Part shown: one piece after another, positions 25,765 through 34,638 of the stretch
Layout of the letters: each line of letters starts with the position of its first letter
Numbering within the stretch: position 1 is the stretch's first letter
Assembly (NCBI GenBank): GCA_016786465.1
Contig: JAEUWC010000014.1
Coordinates: 62,001 to 126,000, forward strand
From: Bdellovibrionales bacterium
GTDB taxonomy: Bacteria; Bdellovibrionota; UBA1018
Direction of reading: 5' to 3'
Length of the DNA: 64,000 bases
The notes under the pieces: generated by a model
What the model was told of the DNA's origin: nothing
Databases searched by the model: none
The model's input: the letters and a program-made list of their open reading frames with translations, nothing else
Made by a program: the position numbers and the translations under genes

Positions 25765-25875
25765 GCGAGCCGAAATGCGCTCGCCCTAGAGCATGTCCCG
25801 GGCGAGCCGAAATGCGCTCGCCCTAGAGCATATCCCGGGCGAGCCGAAATGCGCTCGCCCTAGAGCATGTAATGT
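25765..25875. repeat. Three tandem 37-bp hairpin units
   Basis: Units begin at 25765, 25802 and 25839, exactly 37 bases apart and nearly identical. The second and third contain GGGCGAGC, 8 bases, GCTCGCCC, an 8-bp GC stem; the first has a shortened left arm. They lie between convergent genes proC and the 25860 gene. The third unit covers the last codons and stop of the latter. They probably arose by tandem duplication of the 25860 gene's stop and terminator, and can terminate transcription from both sides. Confidence 0.85.
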
Positions 25876-26468
25876 ATGCTGAGTCCGCCTAGATTCGAGT
25901 AAGGCGTAATTCCGAAATCGACGCTTCCGCCGATGATGGCCAGAACCAAGCCGGTGTCGAAAGAAAATAGAATTTTATCCATTCCCGGAACCGTGAAGTG
26001 AAAGCCTGCGTTAGGAAGGATGTTCACTCCGAAAGAAGTTCCCGATCCCACGTTCGCGCCGCTGATGGCTGCGTTGATTGCGCCACCGATATTGTTTCCG
26101 GCTGAAATCGTTCCCAAGGATAAGCCGCCGCCGACGTGAACGCCGGTGTTGCGATTACCCGTGATGTTCATTTTGTAAATGCCGCCAGCGGTGAATGTGA
26201 AAGGGCTGACACCGTGAATGGCAAAAAGTACTTGGATCGCCGATTTGTCATTCAATTCAAATAGCGCGCTGACAGCGCGGCCGGTGCCACTGTTCTGGGA
26301 ATCCATGGTCGAAAAACCCAAGCCAATGTCGGTGGGTCCCGACGCTGAAGATGACTTGAAAGTCGTCGCAGCGGATTCAGTAGTTTCAGCTTTTTTTTCT
26401 TTCTTGGCAGCGAACGCGGAAGCGCTCACGGCCATGGCCAAGGAAACAACAAGGATGATTTTTTTCAT
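25860..26468 (-). CDS. Small exported protein, probable outer-membrane barrel
   Basis: I start at the ATG at 26468, which opens a clean signal peptide (MKKIILVVSLAMAVSASAFA); a longer in-frame start adds 14 residues without purpose. The 202-residue precursor has a charged Lys/Glu stretch after cleavage, then Gly-rich alternating strands (IGLGFSTMDSQNSGTGRAV, VHVGGGLSLGTI) as in small eight-stranded barrels. The C-terminal motif is SIHYML rather than a final aromatic. Its last codons fall inside the third 37-bp repeat unit. Function unknown. Confidence 0.65.
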   Translation of the reverse strand: MKKIILVVSLAMAVSASAFAAKKEKKAETTESAATTFKSSSASGPTDIGLGFSTMDSQNSGTGRAVSALFELNDKSAIQVLFAIHGVSPFTFTAGGIYKMNITGNRNTGVHVGGGLSLGTISAGNNIGGAINAAISGANVGSGTSFGVNILPNAGFHFTVPGMDKILFSFDTGLVLAIIGGSVDFGITPYSNLGGLSIHYML

Positions 26469-26526
26469 GCAGTTGTATTGCTTGGTTCCGGCGCTGAATT
26501 CAATGGGCAAGTGTTAACGCCAAGTG

Positions 26527-27261
26527 TCAAGTTGTGTAATAAATGGAAAAGTTTTTTGAATGAAACGGAGCAACCACCGTCGCCAACCAAGGGTGGCGTT
26601 GTTCAATCGTGTCTCGAGAAGCGCGCCCACGGGCCACAACCGTGATTTTTCGGCTTTGGGCCGCGATTCGAATATCGGCAATCGATTTTTCGATCGCCTC
26701 GAGATTTCCATAGTCATAGATGAAGTAAAGATCGGCGACCGGAAGTTGGAACGAGGGTAGGGAAAGATCCTGTTGAAACAGGGTTGTCCCAATCAGTTGA
26801 AGCTTTTCGAAAACTTTGCGGCCCTCGAATAGCCTTTCGGGTACTAGCTCGAAGCCGGAATACTGCACGCCTTCGAAAAGGCATCCCAAGACAATTCCCA
26901 ATCTTCCGTACCCTGCACCAACGTCGACCCAATGTTCGCCGACGACCGGCGGTCTTGCCTTCAAGATTTCGACAATTTCTGAATAGGGTGTCTGCACGAT
27001 CTGCGCACCTAAACCCACCCAGGTCTGTGCTTCACCGTGCAGGGCCTTTGAATAGGTTCGAACGCTTCCGTCAGGCTGAATCGCTTGCGCCCGCTCGAGA
27101 AGTTCGGCTTCGATTCGTTCGCTTTCAATTCCCAAAAGCGCGTCGATTTTTTCGGAATGGTCCTTTGCGATTTCGTACGCATCTGCGCTGGTTCCAATAG
27201 GTAAGCGCAATGAAAAAAGATCGTGGTTTTTCGCAAGGTAACGAACTGCTTCGTGAATCAT
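26527..27261 (-). CDS. Class I SAM-dependent methyltransferase
   Basis: 244 residues, cytoplasmic. After a helical N-terminal part of about 100 residues, the SAM-binding motif I reads WVDVGAGYGRLGIVLG, followed by YSGFELVPERL with the acidic residue that contacts the ribose hydroxyls and a later DLYFIYDYGN block. Substrate cannot be told. The DUF2252 gene lies just upstream on the same strand (15 bases), so joint transcription is likely. Confidence 0.75.
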   Translation of the reverse strand: MIHEAVRYLAKNHDLFSLRLPIGTSADAYEIAKDHSEKIDALLGIESERIEAELLERAQAIQPDGSVRTYSKALHGEAQTWVGLGAQIVQTPYSEIVEILKARPPVVGEHWVDVGAGYGRLGIVLGCLFEGVQYSGFELVPERLFEGRKVFEKLQLIGTTLFQQDLSLPSFQLPVADLYFIYDYGNLEAIEKSIADIRIAAQSRKITVVARGRASRDTIEQRHPWLATVVAPFHSKNFSIYYTT

Positions 27262-27275
27262 AGCTTCAGTCAGTA

Positions 27276-28598
27276 TTAAGGAAGACTTTTAGTGTACTGA
27301 TGCCATTGGCGGATCTCTTTAATCAACTTGAAAGAAAGCTTTTCCCAATCTGCGATAGGTACTTTCTTCAAATCTTGAAGGAACCGTTTAGTGACCTTCT
27401 TGTTTAGCGTGCGAACATGGATCTGGCCCAGGGTGTTGGCTTGTTCAGCGAAAAGCGAAAGCTGCTGGTCTGGGGTTAGCTTACTGAATTTCAGGGCACC
27501 ATTTCCTGCGTACCGTGGACGCATCAGAATCGAAGTCCCGTCGGACAAAATCGCCTGCATTTCGCGATTCCGCGCACTGCCTAAGAATGCATTTAAGCCG
27601 GCTTCGATCCGGACGGCACTTTCGGTATCCAGAATTCGGTTTCTGCCCCAGGCTTCAGTCGATGATCGGTACTGCGTTTTGAATTCCACGTGACGGATTC
27701 CCAAGGGCGTTTCGATCAGGACCCAAGTTCTTGGCACAAATGCACTACCCCCCGATCGTCTTTCGACATGGGCCACGTCCAGGCACTTGGTGCCGCTATA
27801 ATGGTGCAAGGCCAGTCCGCAATAGATGCGGCTTTCTTCTTTGGGGGCGTCAAAGACTTCAGTCGGATTTCTAGGGAACTTGAAAAGCGTCAGGTCCACA
27901 TCGCCCTTGTCGACTTTCAGTCCCTTCTTTTGCGAGTCATAGATCAGCGAATCGCGAAGGGTTCTAGAAACAGGGGTCGCGCTGATTCCAGCTACGTAGG
28001 CATCTAAAAGTGGAGCAAGGTCTGCGTCGGGCCGAAGAAGGCGCACGGCCGAAAAGTATCGAAGTAAGTCTAAAACATAAGGCCGAGTCGCAGAATCGTC
28101 GACATCGTTGGCCGAATAGATCACGGTTTGTTCGTTGATCACCAGTGCCCCGAAGTTTTCGGGGTGTGCGTCGCCCATGACGACACCCGTATGTTTCAAT
28201 ACGTCGGTAAACGCGATCAATTCGTTTTCAGAATGCGAAAGCAGATAGTAGTAAAGGGGCGCTGTCGCGCGAAAAAACATCAGTTCATCCGTGGACGAAT
28301 TTCGAAATTTTTCTTCCAGTTGATATCGGGTCAAGGTTGGAAAAAGAAAAAGCACCGAATCCAACGGTCCCGAAAGGGTCGAAACCGAAGTCGGTCCCAT
28401 TCCAGGCATTGGCGGTTTTTGCTGAACCGGAGATCCGGGTTGAACTGAAGGAGTCGGGCTTGGGGGCAAAAGCGTCGGCGTCATGTGCCGAGTGCAGACG
28501 ATTTCTGGGTCAGCGCGATTTTGCTTTTTTCCCATCGCCTGCGCGTTCAAAGCCGCAAGAATCAGAATCCAAGAGTGTCGAAAAATTGACGATTTCAT
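27276..28598 (-). CDS. DUF2252-family exported protein
   Basis: The start at 28598 opens a signal peptide (MKSSIFRHSWILILAALNAQA) and is preceded by a GGGG ribosome-binding region; a longer in-frame start at 28640 is less likely. After a Pro-rich linker the protein shows DUF2252 features: FFRATAPLYYYLL, GDAHPENFGAL with the kinase-like HPENF motif, and NDVDDSATRPYVLDLLR. These proteins resemble aminoglycoside-phosphotransferase/protein-kinase folds, but no substrate is established to my knowledge. A signal peptide on such a fold is unusual. 440 residues. Confidence 0.75.
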   Translation of the reverse strand: MKSSIFRHSWILILAALNAQAMGKKQNRADPEIVCTRHMTPTLLPPSPTPSVQPGSPVQQKPPMPGMGPTSVSTLSGPLDSVLFLFPTLTRYQLEEKFRNSSTDELMFFRATAPLYYYLLSHSENELIAFTDVLKHTGVVMGDAHPENFGALVINEQTVIYSANDVDDSATRPYVLDLLRYFSAVRLLRPDADLAPLLDAYVAGISATPVSRTLRDSLIYDSQKKGLKVDKGDVDLTLFKFPRNPTEVFDAPKEESRIYCGLALHHYSGTKCLDVAHVERRSGGSAFVPRTWVLIETPLGIRHVEFKTQYRSSTEAWGRNRILDTESAVRIEAGLNAFLGSARNREMQAILSDGTSILMRPRYAGNGALKFSKLTPDQQLSLFAEQANTLGQIHVRTLNKKVTKRFLQDLKKVPIADWEKLSFKLIKEIRQWHQYTKSLP

Positions 28599-28643
28599 AA
28601 TCCCCTGACCCAAGCTTATCGACCCCAGGGGTGAATCCATTGA

Positions 28644-29894
28644 ATGGAAACTAATCCTTTAAGAATTGAGGTCTGGGCTCCGATATCAAGAGAGATGAGC
28701 CATTCGGCCAATGACAACAAACAGCCTTCGGCGGCCCTGACTTTGGAACCGGCGCTTGAATCCGCAGAAGCGGTGGAAGTCGTTGTTGAAACCACTTCTG
28801 CCCAGGCGGCGCCCCCTGCTGCGCCCGTCCCCGGGCCGGTGCGCACGCAAGCCGTTCAAAATGCAGGCCCGAAGCTTTCCGAGCTTGCCGCTTATACTGA
28901 TCTTTTCGACCGCCTTTTGGATGCGACTTTTATCGTCGATCCGGAAACTTACCTGATCCGTGAGCTCAATCCGTCGTCGGAACGAATCTTCGGTGTCGAC
29001 TTTCACGAATTCGTGGGACGCAACGTCGTGGACTTGGTCGAAAAACCTTTCCGTGACGAATTTATCAAAGCCCTTCGTGTATCGATGCGCCGGTATCATC
29101 CGCGCCAGTTCGAAGCGCAGTGGCTGGTGATGGACAACGAAAATCCGGGTGCCTGCAAGATGGTCATCGTTGAAATCGTGGCCTGTCCGCTCAAGCTATC
29201 AGACGGACGTGAAGTGCTTCAGGTTATTGCGCGTGACATCACTGCGCGACGCGAAGCTGAAAACAAAGTTCAGGCGCTTTTGAAAGATCTGAAAGTCGCG
29301 AACGAAAAACTGGAAATCATGGCGACGGTCGACGAAATGACGAAGCTTCACAACTTCCGTTACTTCAAGACCATGATTGCTCAAGAACATGAACGCGCGG
29401 AACGCTTCAAGACGCCGTATTCGATCGTGTTCTGTGACATCGACAACTTCAAACATTACAACGACCGAAACGGGCACCCGGCAGGCGATGCGCTTTTGAA
29501 AGAAATGGCGGGCGTGATTCAGGAATGCGCTCGTAACACGGACCTTTGCGCCCGTTATGGCGGCGAAGAGTTCGTCATGCTTTGCCCGCAGATCACTTGG
29601 GAACAAGCGGTCGTTTTGGCTGAACGGGTGAAAGCGAAAGTGACTGCGCATCCGTTTCCGCACGCAGAAGCCCAGCCATTGAAATGCATTTCGTTTTCGA
29701 TCGGTGTGGCCAGCTATCCTGCCAACGGCGCGACATGGAACGAAGTGGTCCATCATGCCGACCAAGCGATGTACTGGTCAAAAACCCATGGTCGCAACCA
29801 AGTGACCACGTTTGAAAAGTTCAAAGAACTGGCAAAGAACGACCCAAAATTTGCGGCTGAAATCGAAGCGCATTCCAAGAAAAAAGCCGCGTAA
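28644..29894 (+). CDS. PAS-GGDEF diguanylate cyclase
   Basis: 416 residues from the ATG at 28644 (AGGGG upstream); an ATG at 28695 is an alternative start. An Ala/Glu-rich head of about 80 residues precedes a PAS domain (about 85-210: LFDRLLDATFIVDP through VIARDITARREAE), a short coiled linker and a GGDEF domain with RYGGEEF. An RNTD inhibitory site stands five residues before GGEEF, so feedback by c-di-GMP is expected. No membrane segment, so cytoplasmic. The PAS ligand is unknown. Confidence 0.9.
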   Translation: METNPLRIEVWAPISREMSHSANDNKQPSAALTLEPALESAEAVEVVVETTSAQAAPPAAPVPGPVRTQAVQNAGPKLSELAAYTDLFDRLLDATFIVDPETYLIRELNPSSERIFGVDFHEFVGRNVVDLVEKPFRDEFIKALRVSMRRYHPRQFEAQWLVMDNENPGACKMVIVEIVACPLKLSDGREVLQVIARDITARREAENKVQALLKDLKVANEKLEIMATVDEMTKLHNFRYFKTMIAQEHERAERFKTPYSIVFCDIDNFKHYNDRNGHPAGDALLKEMAGVIQECARNTDLCARYGGEEFVMLCPQITWEQAVVLAERVKAKVTAHPFPHAEAQPLKCISFSIGVASYPANGATWNEVVHHADQAMYWSKTHGRNQVTTFEKFKELAKNDPKFAAEIEAHSKKKAA

Positions 29895-29904
29895 GGAGCT
29901 AAAG

Positions 29905-30186
29905 ATGAAAGCACTAAAATACGTAGCGGCAGGAATCCTTTTTCTGGTGGGTACCAACGCCGCTGCCGAATGCGCCCGAGTCAACCAGCTGATGCCGGCA
30001 GGGGGAAGCAGCACCACGACCCAGCTGAATGGAAACCTGGACAACGGGTTGACCGTGAATGCCCGTAATGCGCCGGAAATTGCAGTGCTTCAGGCCGCAT
30101 TTGTGGCCGATAAACAACTTTGCTACACGATCGTTCGCACAGGTACCAAGACGTACGTGATTTCGGGTCTAAACGTGAGCCGGTGA
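29905..30186 (+). CDS. Small exported protein
   Basis: 93 residues; AAGGAG is seven bases before the ATG. Signal peptide about 1-21 (MKALKYVAAGILFLVGTNAAA), then a mature part of about 72 residues with two Cys (one just after cleavage, one near 70) that may pair. It is rich in Asn, Ala and Thr, with predicted beta strands. No family recognised. It overlaps the following outer-membrane-like gene by GTGA, so they are probably co-translated and both exported. Confidence 0.75.
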   Translation: MKALKYVAAGILFLVGTNAAAECARVNQLMPAGGSSTTTQLNGNLDNGLTVNARNAPEIAVLQAAFVADKQLCYTIVRTGTKTYVISGLNVSR

Positions 30187-31490
30187 AGTTTGGAAGATTT
30201 TTCATCGGATATGCCCTGTTTTTCGCCAGTCGCGTTCTTGCGCAGGACGAAGTCTGTGAACCCGCACCCGTAAAACCTTTGTCCCACATTCAGGCGTTGG
30301 ACACGGCGCCCGCCGAACCCACGCGACTTTTCAATATGCGCTTGCCGTTTCGGACTGCGCAATTGCCAGGTAAGGATCAGATTTCGGTCGACTTTCATTC
30401 TGGAAATGCGTGGAATCCGGGCGTCGCTGTTTTTTACGGTACGCCGGGCAGCGATCCGACTTGCCCGTGGCCACAGTATTCGTCTGACCCAACCCAGTAC
30501 AAAATCTACAAGGCCGACGGGGTCGTTCGAACCGGTACGTTGAAGTACTTGCGCCAGATTGGAAACAAGCTTGAATTGAATGCTGCGTTGAAGATGTTTG
30601 GCGTCGCTGGTGGAACCAACTGGGCGGATTTTCTTTCGTCGGATCGTTTTATTGAAGGCGCGCACAAAGGGATTTTTGGAATGGATGATCCCTTTTATCG
30701 ACTGAAGAACAAGCTGAATCAGGTCGACTTTCAGTTCACGGGTCAAACAGGTAAAACGCTGACTTTGGACGACAGCAAGCTTTACATGGGGGTTGCCGAA
30801 GTCGGGGCTACCAAGTTTGTCGATATTATTCACAATGACAAAGTTCTGTTGACCATGATCGTGTCCGCTGCGGCGGGGGTACCTTTGCATGAATTCAATC
30901 CCTATGTTTCCGGTGGAGGAATGGTCGGCACGTCGTCGACTGTTCGCGTGAATCCGAAATCAAAGGTCACCGCGGCGCTGGCCGCATCGGGGCAAAGTGA
31001 TCAGATGATCAAGGCGCGGAAGGATCAGTACTTGTTCTTGGACAAGAATTGGCGTGGCGGGTATCGGATGATGTTTGCACATCAGGTGGATTTTAAGAAA
31101 GGCGGGGCCTTTTCGACTGCCGTATCATTTCAGGGGATTACTCCGACACTTTCCAAAGACGGAAAGGTCATTGCGCGAATGGAGCGCATCGGGATTCCAA
31201 ACCAGTTCGAGCATCCAGAATTCTGGTATGCCGTCGAAAACGGCGGAGAAGGACTAAATACGGGCGAGCAAGATTCACGCGACGCTTTGAAAACAGGAAG
31301 CGAATACTTGGGTCTGGATTTTTCGTATCGGCCCGGTACCGAAGGAAGAAGCCCGACGATCAGTGTCTATGTTCAGGAAGACTGGGCGTTGTTCATGGCG
31401 TCACCGGGATTTGGTGGCAGTAACAACATGCAAGACTGGGCCGCCGGTGTGTCAGTCAGCATGCCGGTCAGCTGTCGCCCCAAGCGATGA
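30183..31490 (+). CDS. Exported protein, DUF3187-like outer-membrane protein
   Basis: The start is the GTG at 30183 in a GTGA overlap, because a signal peptide (KFGRFFIGYALFFASRVLA) follows at once; an upstream in-frame start is not needed. 435 residues. The mature protein is beta-rich. LPFRTAQLPG near the start and DRFIEGAHKGIFGMDDPFYRL in the middle recall DUF3187 outer-membrane proteins; this match is from memory of the pattern and is tentative. The C-terminus ends in Gly/Ser-rich strands (AAGVSVSMPV). Probable outer-membrane barrel of unknown cargo. Confidence 0.6.
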   Translation: MKFGRFFIGYALFFASRVLAQDEVCEPAPVKPLSHIQALDTAPAEPTRLFNMRLPFRTAQLPGKDQISVDFHSGNAWNPGVAVFYGTPGSDPTCPWPQYSSDPTQYKIYKADGVVRTGTLKYLRQIGNKLELNAALKMFGVAGGTNWADFLSSDRFIEGAHKGIFGMDDPFYRLKNKLNQVDFQFTGQTGKTLTLDDSKLYMGVAEVGATKFVDIIHNDKVLLTMIVSAAAGVPLHEFNPYVSGGGMVGTSSTVRVNPKSKVTAALAASGQSDQMIKARKDQYLFLDKNWRGGYRMMFAHQVDFKKGGAFSTAVSFQGITPTLSKDGKVIARMERIGIPNQFEHPEFWYAVENGGEGLNTGEQDSRDALKTGSEYLGLDFSYRPGTEGRSPTISVYVQEDWALFMASPGFGGSNNMQDWAAGVSVSMPVSCRPKR

Positions 31491-31498
31491 TGCGACGA

Positions 31499-31888
31499 TC
31501 AATCGCCCGTTCGCCTGACGTCTTGTTTTTGATCGCCGTCCAGCGCGCGAATCATTCGGTATTCCAGGTGAAGCCAAATGATTTTTGCGTAAATCAAAGT
31601 GGTCATCCCCAAAGTGGCGAACTCGACAAAGGGCGCGATCATTAAAGTCTTCATCGGGACGTCCATCATTTTCAACGTCACAAGAAGCGGGATCAAAAGC
31701 ATTGCATTCAAAAGAAAGCCAACCGCAATTGCTCCTAAATAAAACCCGGGTTCAGGCATGAAGCTTCGACCGCATTCCGGGCAGGCTTTTCGGGTAAAGA
31801 AAAGGTTCTGATTGATCGGTCCCTTCAGACACTGCGGGCAGCGGCCAGTCAAAATGGCGTAGAAGTCCAGTTTGGGTGCTTTCGACAT
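31499..31888 (-). CDS. DUF983-family membrane protein
   Basis: 129 residues. The N-terminal zinc-ribbon-like part has CPQC and CPEC pairs (GRCPQCLKGPIN, KACPECGRSF), followed by the PGFYLGAIAVGFLLN motif and two or three membrane helices. This matches DUF983, small inner-membrane proteins of unknown function. It is convergent with the DUF3187-like gene and divergent from the Rrf2/isc operon. Confidence 0.8.
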   Translation of the reverse strand: MSKAPKLDFYAILTGRCPQCLKGPINQNLFFTRKACPECGRSFMPEPGFYLGAIAVGFLLNAMLLIPLLVTLKMMDVPMKTLMIAPFVEFATLGMTTLIYAKIIWLHLEYRMIRALDGDQKQDVRRTGD

Positions 31889-31956
31889 GGCCCCAGGCTA
31901 TATCAAAGGCCCCAGTTTTCATAGGGTTAGCCCGGATTCCCTGGAATATCCAATGA

Positions 31957-31985
31957 TTGCAATCACTTCCTTTATATACGATAAT
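31957..31985 (+). promoter_or_regulatory. Sigma-70-like promoter of the rrf2-isc operon
   Basis: TTGCAA (31957-31962) and GATAAT (31980-31985) are 17 bases apart, an optimal sigma-70 arrangement, about 70 bases before the regulator's ATG. TTGCAA is part of a 12-bp palindrome, TGATTGCAATCA (31954-31965). Confidence 0.6.
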
Positions 31986-32052
31986 AGATGTCGTACTTGA
32001 AACCGGACTTCAAATGTCGTAAATGATATCGGATAAACCCAGTCGTAGTTAC
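31984..32052 (+). promoter_or_regulatory. Three GTCGTA repeats, 26-bp period, probable Rrf2 operator
   Basis: GTCGTA occurs at 31990, 32016 and 32042, exactly 26 bases apart. The first two copies extend to ATGTCGTAnnTGAnAnCGGA. The first sits just downstream of the -10, over the likely transcription start. A TACGA at 31977 forms an inverted repeat with the first TCGTA. The positions suit autorepression by the Rrf2 protein encoded next. Confidence 0.5.
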
Positions 32053-32054
32053 TT

Positions 32055-32555
32055 ATGATTAAGCTGAACCGCACCACAGAATACGGTCTTGTAGCGATGA
32101 AACACATGGCGAAAAAGCCAGGTGGGTCTGCGACTAGTGCGCGTGAAGTTTCAGATCAATTCGGGTTTCCATTCGAAATCACTGCGAAAACGCTTCAGCG
32201 TTTGAAAGACACCGGCTTGATTCAATCGCTTCAGGGCGCGCGCGGGGGTTATGTCCTTGCCCGAAGTCTAGACGAAATCACCTTGGGTGAATTTGTTGAA
32301 AAAATGGAAGGACCCGTCGCAGTCGTGAACTGCGCTTCCGGAAAAACAGAATCACCGGGTTGCGAGTATTCAGGTCGCTGCGAAATGACTTCGGTCATGA
32401 CGGATTTGAATCGCAGGGTCATTCAATTTTTGTCCGGGATTCGCTTAAGCGAATTGGCGAATTCGGAAATCCCAGTCGCGTTGACACGCTTTGAAGATTT
32501 TTTAGGAAATCAGCCAGAAAGCATGAAGGAAAATGAAAAAGCCCATCTATCTTGA
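32055..32555 (+). CDS. Rrf2-family (IscR-like) transcription regulator
   Basis: 166 residues. N-terminal winged helix ([21 protein letters not shown]-like [26 protein letters not shown]), then a region with three Cys ([18 protein letters not shown]) spaced as in Fe-S-binding IscR/NsrR/RsrR. It most likely holds a cluster and controls the isc genes behind it, tuning Fe-S assembly to demand. It overlaps iscS by 23 bases; iscS has its own AAGGAAA site inside this gene. The operator candidate is just upstream. Confidence 0.9.
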   Translation: MIKLNRTTEYGLVAMKHMAKKPGGSATSAREVSDQFGFPFEITAKTLQRLKDTGLIQSLQGARGGYVLARSLDEITLGEFVEKMEGPVAVVNCASGKTESPGCEYSGRCEMTSVMTDLNRRVIQFLSGIRLSELANSEIPVALTRFEDFLGNQPESMKENEKAHLS

Positions 32556-33747
32556 TTATCATTCGACCACGCCGGTCGATCCAGAAGTCCTTAAGGCAAT
32601 GCTTCCGTATTTTACGGAAGTTTTCGGCAATGCCGCCAGTCGCAACCACGAATTCGGTTGGACCGCAGAAGCCGGTGTTGAAAAAGCGCGCGCGCAAGTC
32701 GCAGGGTTGATCGGTGCAACCGACAAAGAAATCGTGTTCACCAGCGGCGCTACTGAAAGCAATAACCTAGCGATTTTGGGTGTGGCTGAAATGTACGCCG
32801 AAAAAGGCAAGCACATCATTACCACCCCGATTGAACACAAGGCCGTCTTGGACACTTGCCAGTTTCTGGAATCCAAGGGCTATCAAATCACTTATCTTCC
32901 CGTCGACAAAACCGGAATGGTTTCGGCAGAACAAGTTCGTCAGGCGATTCGCCCTGACACGATTTTGGTTTCGATCATGTTCGCCAATAACGAAATCGGC
33001 ACGGTGAACCCGATTGGCGAAATCGGTAGGGTTTGTAAGGAAAAGGGCGTTCTTTTCCACACCGACGCGGTTCAGGCCGTCGGCAAAGTGCCGGTTGATG
33101 TGAACAGTATGGGCATCGATTTATTGTCGGTGACCGCGCATAAGATTTACGGACCTAAAGGAATCGGCGCGATCTACGTTCGCCGCAAAAATCCTCGCGT
33201 TCGCCTTTCCGCCCTGATTCACGGCGGCGGCCACGAGCGCGGAATGCGTTCGGGCACCCTGAACGTTCCAGGCATCGTCGGATTCGGCAAAGCCGCTGAA
33301 ATCGCATTGCGAAACCTGTCTACCGAACCCAAGCGCCTGGCCGAACTTCGCGACCGCCTTTGGAAGGGAATCAGCGCAGAATTGGATGAACTTTACATCA
33401 ATGGTCATCCGACCAGCCGCCTTCCGAATAATCTGAACGTCAGCTTTGCCTTTGTTGAAGGTGAATCGTTGATGATGGGAATGAAGGAACTGGCCGTTTC
33501 CAGTGGGTCAGCCTGTACTTCGGCAAGTCTTGAACCTTCGTATGTTCTGAAAAGCATCGGCGTTGGCGAAGATCTGGCCCATACCAGCATTCGTTTCAGC
33601 GTCGGTCGTTTCACGACTGAAGAAGAAATTGATTTTGCGGTCGCGAAAATCGTGTCCGCCGTGAAGAAGCTTCGTGATCTTTCACCACTTTACGAAATGG
33701 TGAAGGAAGGCGTGGATTTGAAGTCCGTCCATTGGACGGCACACTAA
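32533..33747 (+). CDS. iscS: Cysteine desulfurase
   Basis: This PLP enzyme takes sulfur from cysteine for Fe-S clusters and tRNA thiolation. 404 residues, standard for IscS. Visible: [48 protein letters not shown]-lysine block [15 protein letters not shown], and the mobile loop [17 protein letters not shown] with the persulfide Cys. It follows the regulator and precedes iscU by 19 bases. Confidence 0.97.
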   Translation: MKKPIYLDYHSTTPVDPEVLKAMLPYFTEVFGNAASRNHEFGWTAEAGVEKARAQVAGLIGATDKEIVFTSGATESNNLAILGVAEMYAEKGKHIITTPIEHKAVLDTCQFLESKGYQITYLPVDKTGMVSAEQVRQAIRPDTILVSIMFANNEIGTVNPIGEIGRVCKEKGVLFHTDAVQAVGKVPVDVNSMGIDLLSVTAHKIYGPKGIGAIYVRRKNPRVRLSALIHGGGHERGMRSGTLNVPGIVGFGKAAEIALRNLSTEPKRLAELRDRLWKGISAELDELYINGHPTSRLPNNLNVSFAFVEGESLMMGMKELAVSSGSACTSASLEPSYVLKSIGVGEDLAHTSIRFSVGRFTTEEEIDFAVAKIVSAVKKLRDLSPLYEMVKEGVDLKSVHWTAH

Positions 33748-33766
33748 GTAGCAGGAGGGTATAAAA

Positions 33767-34156
33767 ATGGCATATACGAACAAGGTTGTTGATCACTACG
33801 AAAACCCCCGCAACGTCGGATCGCTGGACAAAAGCAAGCTGAACGTTGGAACCGGTCTGGTCGGCGCGCCCGAATGCGGCGACGTGATGAAGCTTCAAGT
33901 TGAAATCGACGAAACCACGAATGTGATTCGCGATGCGAAGTTCAAGACTTTCGGATGCGGAAGCGCGATCGCTAGTTCGTCGCTTGCCACCGAATGGATC
34001 AAGGGCAAGACGATTGAAGAAGCCCTGACCATTAAAAACACCGACATCGTGAAGGAACTTTCGCTTCCTCCGATCAAGATTCACTGCTCAGTTCTGGCAG
34101 AAGATGCAATCAAAGCCGCCATCGGCGACTATATGAAAAAGAAAGAGGCGAAATAG
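33767..34156 (+). CDS. iscU: Fe-S cluster scaffold protein
   Basis: 129 residues. The three cluster Cys and the Asp are in place (APECGDVMKL, TFGCGSAIASSS, IHCSVLAEDAI). The chaperone-recognition motif reads LPPIK, a conservative variant of LPPVK used by HscA. Start ATG follows AGGAGG closely. It assembles 2Fe-2S and 4Fe-4S clusters from IscS sulfur. Next gene begins 2 bases after its stop. Confidence 0.97.
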   Translation: MAYTNKVVDHYENPRNVGSLDKSKLNVGTGLVGAPECGDVMKLQVEIDETTNVIRDAKFKTFGCGSAIASSSLATEWIKGKTIEEALTIKNTDIVKELSLPPIKIHCSVLAEDAIKAAIGDYMKKKEAK

Positions 34157-34158
34157 CC

Positions 34159-34626
34159 ATGTCAGACAAGCAAACGAGCCTTGCAGCTTCTATCACTGGA
34201 TCAGCGCCTGCAGCACAGGCCGCTGCGAACGCGGCCGCTGGTGGGACTGAAATCGGTTCTGTGACCCCAAAGCCATCGCTTCCTTCGAAGTCGGTCGGAA
34301 TTTCTGTCACCGATAAAGCGGTGAAGGAAATTCGCCGCCTGATGGAAGCCGATCCGACGACCAAGGGTTCATACCTTCGTGTGCAAGTGATTGGCGGGGG
34401 TTGTTCTGGGATGTCCTATAAGCTGGGCTTTGATGCCGCAGCGAAGGCTGTGAACGACAAGTCCTTCACGAAAGAAGACGTCGAAATCGTGATTGATTCG
34501 AAAAGTTATTTGTACCTTTCGGGCACGGAACTGGATTTTACCGACGGCCTGAACGGAACCGGATTTGTGTTCAATAACCCCAATGCCAAGCGCACTTGTG
34601 GGTGCGGTTCTAGCTTTTCGGCTTAA
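34159..34626 (+). CDS. iscA: A-type Fe-S carrier (IscA/ErpA family) with N-terminal extension
   Basis: 155 residues, about 45-50 longer than typical IscA. Residues 1-48 are Ala/Ser/Pro-rich low complexity. The A-type domain begins at VGISVTDKAVKEIRRLM and holds the three conserved Cys (GGGCSGMSYKLGF and CGCGSSFS). It could be IscA or ErpA; operon position favours IscA. A-type carriers deliver clusters from IscU to targets. The extension is unlikely to be a signal peptide, since it has no hydrophobic core. Confidence 0.9.
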   Translation: MSDKQTSLAASITGSAPAAQAAANAAAGGTEIGSVTPKPSLPSKSVGISVTDKAVKEIRRLMEADPTTKGSYLRVQVIGGGCSGMSYKLGFDAAAKAVNDKSFTKEDVEIVIDSKSYLYLSGTELDFTDGLNGTGFVFNNPNAKRTCGCGSSFSA

Positions 34627-34638
34627 GCGTTTCCGGTC

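Noticed and set aside
28602-28631. CCCCTG...CAGGGG inverted repeat between divergent genes
   Set aside because: The two arms are simply the Shine-Dalgarno regions of the DUF2252 and PAS-GGDEF genes on opposite strands.
30106-30113. Second GCCGATAA sequence
   Set aside because: Inside the coding region of the small exported protein, no -35-like sequence at the right distance, and such an 8-mer is expected about twice by chance in this window.
32055-32555. Rrf2 gene as a repressor fused to iscS
   Set aside because: The 23-base overlap is in a different frame and iscS has its own start and ribosome-binding site.
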